From: Treponema sp.
GTDB taxonomy: Bacteria; Spirochaetota; Spirochaetia; Treponematales; Breznakiellaceae
Length of the DNA: 20,272 bases
Direction of reading: 5' to 3'
Assembly: GCA_031269405.1 (NCBI GenBank)
Contig: JAISZE010000139.1
Location: 1 to 20,272, forward strand
Part shown: piece after piece, positions 16,300 to 20,272 of the stretch
How the letters are laid out: every line of letters begins with the position of its first letter
Position numbering within the stretch: position 1 is the stretch's first letter
Translations under genes and position numbers: made by a program
Notes under the pieces: generated by a model
Database searches by the model: none
What the model was told of the DNA's origin: nothing
Seen by the model: only the letters and a program-made list of their open reading frames with translations

Positions 16300-16929
16300 A
16301 TGGATTACACTATTTTCATGAAGAAGGAATTTCTCCCTTACGATACAGTACGGAACAATGCCCTGAAGTTGGCCCGCAAGATCTACCGCGAGGGCTTCAT
16401 CCCTGACGTGATTTATGTGTCCCTCAGAGGAGGGGCTTACCTGGGCAACGTGATAAGCGAATACTTCAAAGTAGTGCTCCACCGGGCAAGGCCGGTATAT
16501 TACGCCGCCATGGTGGCCCGTTCCTATACAGGGATACGGGAATCGGACGAGGTAAAGGTGGAAGGCTGGACCTATTCCCCTGAAGCCCTCAGGACCGGGG
16601 ACAGGATTCTCCTTGTAGACGACATCTTTGATTCAGGCAGGACTATCAACCATCTAGCAAACATGATAATGGAGAAAGGAATACCCAGGAAGGATCTCAA
16701 GGTGGCAGTCCATGACTACAAGTATTTCTTTAATAAAGCGGAGCAACTGCCTATACAGCCTGACTACTGGTGCCGGAAGCATGAGTTTTCGGTTGACGAT
16801 GAAGATCTCTGGATCCACTATATGAGCCATGAACTGGTGGGCCTGACCCCTGGGGAACTGGAAGACTATTACTACACCCAGGACCCGGAACTCAGGGATG
16901 TGCTGCAGGTAATTCACGGCGGCAATTAG
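16300..16929 (+). CDS. Phosphoribosyltransferase-domain protein (COG2236-like)
   Basis: This type-I PRTase-fold protein of about 209 residues has the PRPP-binding loop VDDIFDSGRT near 106-115 and an earlier VSLRGGAYLGN that matches the PPi-loop region. COG2236-type enzymes act on hypoxanthine/guanine-like or unknown bases; the substrate here is not evident. I placed the start at ATG 16300 because the recognisable sequence starts with MDYTIFMKKEFLPYD. GTG 16282, with GAGG nine bases upstream, and GTG 16267, overlapping the cysK stop, are alternatives adding 6 or 11 residues. It lies within the coupled plus-strand operon. A purine-salvage role is an inference. Confidence 0.8.
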   Translation: MDYTIFMKKEFLPYDTVRNNALKLARKIYREGFIPDVIYVSLRGGAYLGNVISEYFKVVLHRARPVYYAAMVARSYTGIRESDEVKVEGWTYSPEALRTGDRILLVDDIFDSGRTINHLANMIMEKGIPRKDLKVAVHDYKYFFNKAEQLPIQPDYWCRKHEFSVDDEDLWIHYMSHELVGLTPGELEDYYYTQDPELRDVLQVIHGGN

Positions 16930-16961
16930 AAAATCCCGGAAGGAACAAGAGGAGGGGGGGC

Positions 16962-18401
16962 ATGAAATTGAAAATGCGGACAGGGCTTGTTTTTTTGCTC
17001 GCCGCACCTTTTCTTTTTTCCCAAACCGGCAGAGGGCCTGGTGATAACAGCGCCATCCTGACCAACGCCGCCGCCGGGTTTTTTTCCTCACCTTTGGAGC
17101 TGGATTTTTCCCTTTCCCAGCCTGGAAGCCTCAGGATCGCTGTTAACGGCGAAGAGGTTTACCTGGGCACAGGTCCTTATTCCCTGGAACTGCCTGTTGT
17201 TCCAGGCGAGGCAAAAAGCTACGCAATCAGCGCCGAGTACCGCAGCCCGCCTCCGGACGCTGTGCTTCTTGAATCCCGGTTGTGGAATATCCGCATGGAT
17301 CCCAAAACCGTTTACGCAGCTTCCCCTGAATTTTCGCCCAAACGAACCGGGGTTCCTGGCGGAAAAGACAATCCCTTTTCAACTCTGGAAGAAGCCCTGG
17401 ACTACGCTGGGGAAAGGGATCTGGGAAGCATCATGATTGCAGGAAGTCTGCGTCTGGATAAACCTCTGGTTGTTTCACAGGAAATTCTCATTTCAGGTTC
17501 CCCGGACGGGGCTTCCATCGTTTTTGGTCCCGGCGCGGGCATCAGCGCCGGCCCTTCTTCTGGGGGATCGGAAAAAACGGCGCTAAAGCTGGCGGATCTT
17601 ACCCTGGAACGGCCTGCGGGAAACGAAGCCCTTTTCAGCATTGCGGAGGGGTGCGCCCTGGAGATCGCCGGGACCAGGATCCTCCAGGCAGGGCCGCTCC
17701 TCAGCATGGAAGAAGGGAGCTTCTGCCGCATAAGGGACAGCGGGATTTCCGTGCTTGACGCTTCAGAGCGCCGGCGCCCTGCCATTTATGCCCATAAAGG
17801 GCGGCTTGAGATCCAGAGCAGCTCCGTGGATCTGGCCGGAAACTACGGCCTCATTCTGGAAATCCGGGGCGGGAGCTTTTTATCCGAAGACTGCGAATTC
17901 CGGGTAACTGCGCGGAAAACCGCTGCGGTTTTTTTTCTTACCCGGACCGCCGCGGAGATTAGGAATACCGCCGCGTCAGCCTCTGCGCCGGATTACGCTC
18001 TGGTCATGGAAGCTGCTGAGTCGGAACTTCTTATTTATAGGGGAACCCTGAAAGCCGAAGCCCGTGACAGTGTTGGAATACTCCTGGACCGGACGGAAGC
18101 CCTGTTTATCGGCGCCGGCTTTACGGTCAATGCCTCCTTTCTTGCTAGGGCTGCGGAAGTTCGGGGCAGCTTTCCCAGGGTAACGGACTGTGCCTTTGTC
18201 TGCCGGGGCAGCGCCAGACGTTCCGAAGTCTTTGCCGGTTACGGGGCTGAGATTCCCGGCGAAGGAACCATCGGAGGTTCCCATTTTGAGGGTTTTTCCC
18301 ATATCCTGGGAAACGCCTGGCCTGCTGAAAACATCGCCGCCTTTAACCGCGCCTTTGCCCCCTCTGACCGGCCCAACGCCGCTGTAAAGTCAGGTTCCTA
18401 A
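16962..18401 (+). CDS. Secreted protein with predicted right-handed beta-helix
   Basis: The 479-residue protein starts at ATG after a purine-rich GAGGAGGGGGGG ribosome-binding region. It has a signal peptide (basic MKLKMR, hydrophobic core to about residue 20, cut near FSQ). A beta-sandwich-like segment follows (about 25-115), then GGKDNPFSTLEEALDYA, the typical opening of DUF1565/pectin-lyase-fold repeats. From there to about 450 run short beta-rich turns with recurring IRDSGI and LEIAGTRI patterns. No catalytic residues of polysaccharide lyases could be assigned. The likely location is periplasm or surface. It sits between the phosphoribosyltransferase and RNase HII genes and ends two bases before the latter. 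Function is unknown. Confidence 0.75.
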   Translation: MKLKMRTGLVFLLAAPFLFSQTGRGPGDNSAILTNAAAGFFSSPLELDFSLSQPGSLRIAVNGEEVYLGTGPYSLELPVVPGEAKSYAISAEYRSPPPDAVLLESRLWNIRMDPKTVYAASPEFSPKRTGVPGGKDNPFSTLEEALDYAGERDLGSIMIAGSLRLDKPLVVSQEILISGSPDGASIVFGPGAGISAGPSSGGSEKTALKLADLTLERPAGNEALFSIAEGCALEIAGTRILQAGPLLSMEEGSFCRIRDSGISVLDASERRRPAIYAHKGRLEIQSSSVDLAGNYGLILEIRGGSFLSEDCEFRVTARKTAAVFFLTRTAAEIRNTAASASAPDYALVMEAAESELLIYRGTLKAEARDSVGILLDRTEALFIGAGFTVNASFLARAAEVRGSFPRVTDCAFVCRGSARRSEVFAGYGAEIPGEGTIGGSHFEGFSHILGNAWPAENIAAFNRAFAPSDRPNAAVKSGS

Positions 18402-18403
18402 AG

Positions 18404-18979
18404 ATGATCTGCGGCATTGATGAAGCAGGCAGGGGGCCCCTGGCAGGCCCGGTCTGCGCCGCTGCTGTGGCGCTTCCAGATGATTTTCCTTTTGAAATTC
18501 TTGGGGATTCAAAAAAACTCTCTTCCAGGGCCAGGGAAACCGCCAGGGGCATTATCTGTGAAAAAGCAACAGCCTGGGGTATAGGCTGGGCCTATGCCGC
18601 TGAAATTGATAGGATAAACATACTAAAAGCCAGCCTCCTGGCCATGAAGCGGGCGTATGAAGATCTGCTTGAAAGGAATAAAAAAAACGGCCCTGGGATA
18701 CAGGATTGTACTGCCGTTATAGACGGCCTTTACGCTCCTGACATACCCGCTCCTTGTACGCCCCTCGTCAAAGCCGATTCCATCGTCCCGGAAGTCATGG
18801 CCGCCTCGATACTAGCGAAAACCTCCAGAGACCGGATGATGGACTTCTACGCCCTTTTCTATCCCCAGTACGGCTATGAAAAACACAAAGGTTACCCGAC
18901 CAAAGCCCACCGTGCCGCGATTCTGAAATACGGTCCTTCGCCTATACAGCGGACGAGCTTCAGTGTTAAAGAAGTTTAG
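18404..18979 (+). CDS. rnhB: Ribonuclease HII
   Basis: The 191-residue enzyme cuts RNA in RNA-DNA hybrids and starts removal of single ribonucleotides from DNA. Acidic active-site residues are visible: Asp6 and Glu7 in GIDEAGRGPLAGP, Asp107 in VIDGLY and Asp125 in KADS. It also has ASILAKTSRD and the family ending HKGYPTKAHRAAI. The ATG lies two bases after the preceding stop without a separate ribosome-binding site, so translation is coupled. Its stop codon overlaps the stop of the convergent gene. Confidence 0.95.
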   Translation: MICGIDEAGRGPLAGPVCAAAVALPDDFPFEILGDSKKLSSRARETARGIICEKATAWGIGWAYAAEIDRINILKASLLAMKRAYEDLLERNKKNGPGIQDCTAVIDGLYAPDIPAPCTPLVKADSIVPEVMAASILAKTSRDRMMDFYALFYPQYGYEKHKGYPTKAHRAAILKYGPSPIQRTSFSVKEV

Positions 18980-19602
18980 TAGGTATTCTCATCCATAGCC
19001 TGAAATTTCTCCCTGATGTTTTGGAGCAGCTTGAGTTCACGGGTAATGGTTTTGCCGTAGTCCAGCGAGCCGTCCCCGATGCGCCCTGCTTCGTCCTCCC
19101 AGAACTGTATCTTTTCCAGGTTGATAAAGAAGAAGCGTTTTTCCTGCGCCTTTGTGGCCCATGACAGGGCCTCGTTCCAATAGTAAAGGGCGGTGCGGTA
19201 GCAGGTTTCCGCGGTGTTAAGGCTGTCCAGGTTCTGTTCCTTCCAGGGGGCGTTGTAAAAATAAGCGTTCCGCTTGTTCCATTTGTTCCCCAGCAGGAGG
19301 TGCTGTTCCACGAGTTTGAGGTTCAGGTGCATCATAAAGAGATAGCGGTATTTTTCCCATTGGGTCTCGTTTTCTATACCGGCCAGCGCGTAAAGGGGGT
19401 TGCAGAAATCGGCTTTAAGGGCCTGTTCCAGCCAGTAGATGTTTTCCATAGTGTCATCCGGGTACTGGATATAGTGAAGGTGGTAAAGCCTGTAGTACTG
19501 TTCCTTGTAGGTAACAAAATAAGCGTTAAGCGGCGCCCCCGGAAGCATGAAGAGGAAAATGACGGTTAACAGGCCGAAGGCCCCGGTTTTGCCTGGTTTC
19601 AC
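18976..19602 (-). CDS. Exported hypothetical protein, helical
   Basis: The 208-residue protein starts at GTG, which overlaps the dTMP kinase stop (GTGA). It has an N-terminal signal (KPGKTG, hydrophobic stretch 9-22, cut near PLNA). The mature part is rich in Tyr, Trp, Leu and Glu, with helical repeats such as ENIYWLEQALKADFCNPLYA and TCYRTALYYWNEALSWATKA that look like degenerate TPR units. No lipobox or enzyme motif is seen. The coupling to dTMP kinase and the absence of any space after its stop suggest a conserved lineage-specific pair. Function unknown. Confidence 0.7.
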   Translation of the reverse strand: MKPGKTGAFGLLTVIFLFMLPGAPLNAYFVTYKEQYYRLYHLHYIQYPDDTMENIYWLEQALKADFCNPLYALAGIENETQWEKYRYLFMMHLNLKLVEQHLLLGNKWNKRNAYFYNAPWKEQNLDSLNTAETCYRTALYYWNEALSWATKAQEKRFFFINLEKIQFWEDEAGRIGDGSLDYGKTITRELKLLQNIREKFQAMDENTY

Positions 19603-20237
19603 CTTTTAAATATCGGCATCTTTTGAATATAGCTCCATACCGCTGAAGCGGTTTCTTCAGGCGGACAGGAGGCGTCAATGGTTTCGACCCTTGCCCCCTG
19701 TTTCTGCAAGCCCGGAAGGATTTTAAGGTAACCCTGGCGGACCCGGATCTGGAAATCCAGGTATTCGTATATTTCTTTTTCCCGCCGTCCCGCCATACGC
19801 CTTTGGGCTGTTTCGGGATCAATGTCGAAGAACAGGATGAGTTCAGGGCAGGGGAAGTCCCGGTTCAGCCTGGAAGGGACCTCTTCCCCGCAGGTTAAGC
19901 CCTGGTATACCAGGGAGGAGGGGACGTAACGGTCGGAAACCACCAGTTCCCCTCTGGCGCAGCGTTCGGCGATACCGCCCGGGCCGTAGAGGTGCTCGCT
20001 GCGGTCAGCGGCGAAAAGGAAGGCCACGGTTTCAGGAACCAAAGGGAATTCGCCTTTCAGCCCTGCCCGGATAATACGGCCTATAGGGCCCTCAGTCGGC
20101 TCAAAAGTGGAGTAAAAAAGCGGGAAACCGCCGCCTCCCGCTCTGGAAACAAAGAAATCCTTCAATATCTCCAGTTGTGTTGTAGTACCGCTGCCGTCGC
20201 AGCCCTCAAAAACCACGAAGTTGTTAAGAACCGTCAT
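19599..20237 (-). CDS. tmk: Thymidylate (dTMP) kinase
   Basis: The 212-residue kinase makes dTDP from dTMP. It shows FEGCDGSGTTTQ (10-21), the DRY motif (Asp102-Arg103-Tyr104) in SDRYVPSSLVYQG, FEPTEGPIGRIIR and a LID region around AGRREKEIYEYL. The Walker A lysine expected at position 18 is Thr (GSGTTT instead of GSGKTT), which is unusual for a P-loop kinase; the rest of the active site looks intact. It overlaps the following exported-protein gene by GTGA and its ATG overlaps the end of an upstream frame as ATGA, so it lies inside an operon entering from the right. Confidence 0.93.
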   Translation of the reverse strand: MTVLNNFVVFEGCDGSGTTTQLEILKDFFVSRAGGGGFPLFYSTFEPTEGPIGRIIRAGLKGEFPLVPETVAFLFAADRSEHLYGPGGIAERCARGELVVSDRYVPSSLVYQGLTCGEEVPSRLNRDFPCPELILFFDIDPETAQRRMAGRREKEIYEYLDFQIRVRQGYLKILPGLQKQGARVETIDASCPPEETASAVWSYIQKMPIFKR

Positions 20238-20272
20238 AATAAAGCTAGACCTATCATACGGGTTGATCCGTG
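20234..20272 (-). CDS. 3' end of a gene upstream of tmk (partial)
   Basis: A frame open from the window edge ends with GSTRMIGLALL and a TGA that overlaps the tmk start as ATGA. This is the same coupling style used throughout the window, which makes it likely to be a real C-terminus. Thirteen codons are too few to identify the product. Confidence 0.45.
   Translation of the reverse strand, partial: HGSTRMIGLALL

Noticed and set aside
1..20272. Mobile element, CRISPR array or tRNA in the window
   Set aside because: No transposase or integrase, no regularly spaced repeats and no tRNA-like cloverleaf were recognised; base composition looks even across gene blocks.

Overview
The window looks like chromosomal DNA of a free-living or gut-associated spirochaete, most likely a Treponema of the termite-gut type. 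Grounds: GC near 50 %, the paired TIGR03545/TIGR03546-type genes, a dTMP kinase with a lysine-less P-loop, strongly coupled genes (many ATGA or GTGA overlaps), and a nitrogenase-like cluster. The genus is an inference. No tRNA, rRNA, CRISPR array, insertion sequence or phage gene was seen.

Left half (about 1-11.97 kb, minus strand). One long co-directional run starts at a near-consensus promoter (11937-11965). Its order is: NifH-like Fe protein, NifB-like radical-SAM protein, lipoprotein substrate-binding protein, NifD-like subunit, NifK-like subunit, ABC ATPase, ABC permease. TIGR03546- and TIGR03545-like membrane proteins, an amidohydrolase and the first codons of another gene follow. The reductase keeps all six P-cluster cysteines, the Fe-protein [4Fe-4S] cysteines and a cysteine at the FeMo-co ligand position. 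By eye alignment it lacks the residues matching NifD Arg96, Gln191, His195 and His442. NifB is present and no NifE/NifN is seen. This points to a nitrogenase-like reductase using a NifB-derived Fe-S-C cluster on something other than N2, with its own NitT/TauT-type importer woven into the operon. Methylthio-alkane reductase (MarBHDK) is the closest known concept; a new substrate is possible.

Centre (11.87-14.33 kb). A 240-bp divergent region carries the strong promoter, phased A-tracts and an 11-bp inverted repeat spanning the start site and the ribosome-binding site. A hybrid sensor histidine kinase reads away on the plus strand, perhaps behind a 12-codon leader ORF.

Right half (14.33-18.98 kb, plus strand). 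A second coupled operon holds a Xi-class glutathione-transferase-like protein, cysteine synthase, a phosphoribosyltransferase, a secreted beta-helix protein and RNase HII. It meets, stop codon on stop codon, a minus-strand pair: a small exported protein and dTMP kinase, the latter coupled to a gene entering from beyond the right edge. The cysteine synthase beside the reductase island fits a sulfur-linked role but does not prove it.
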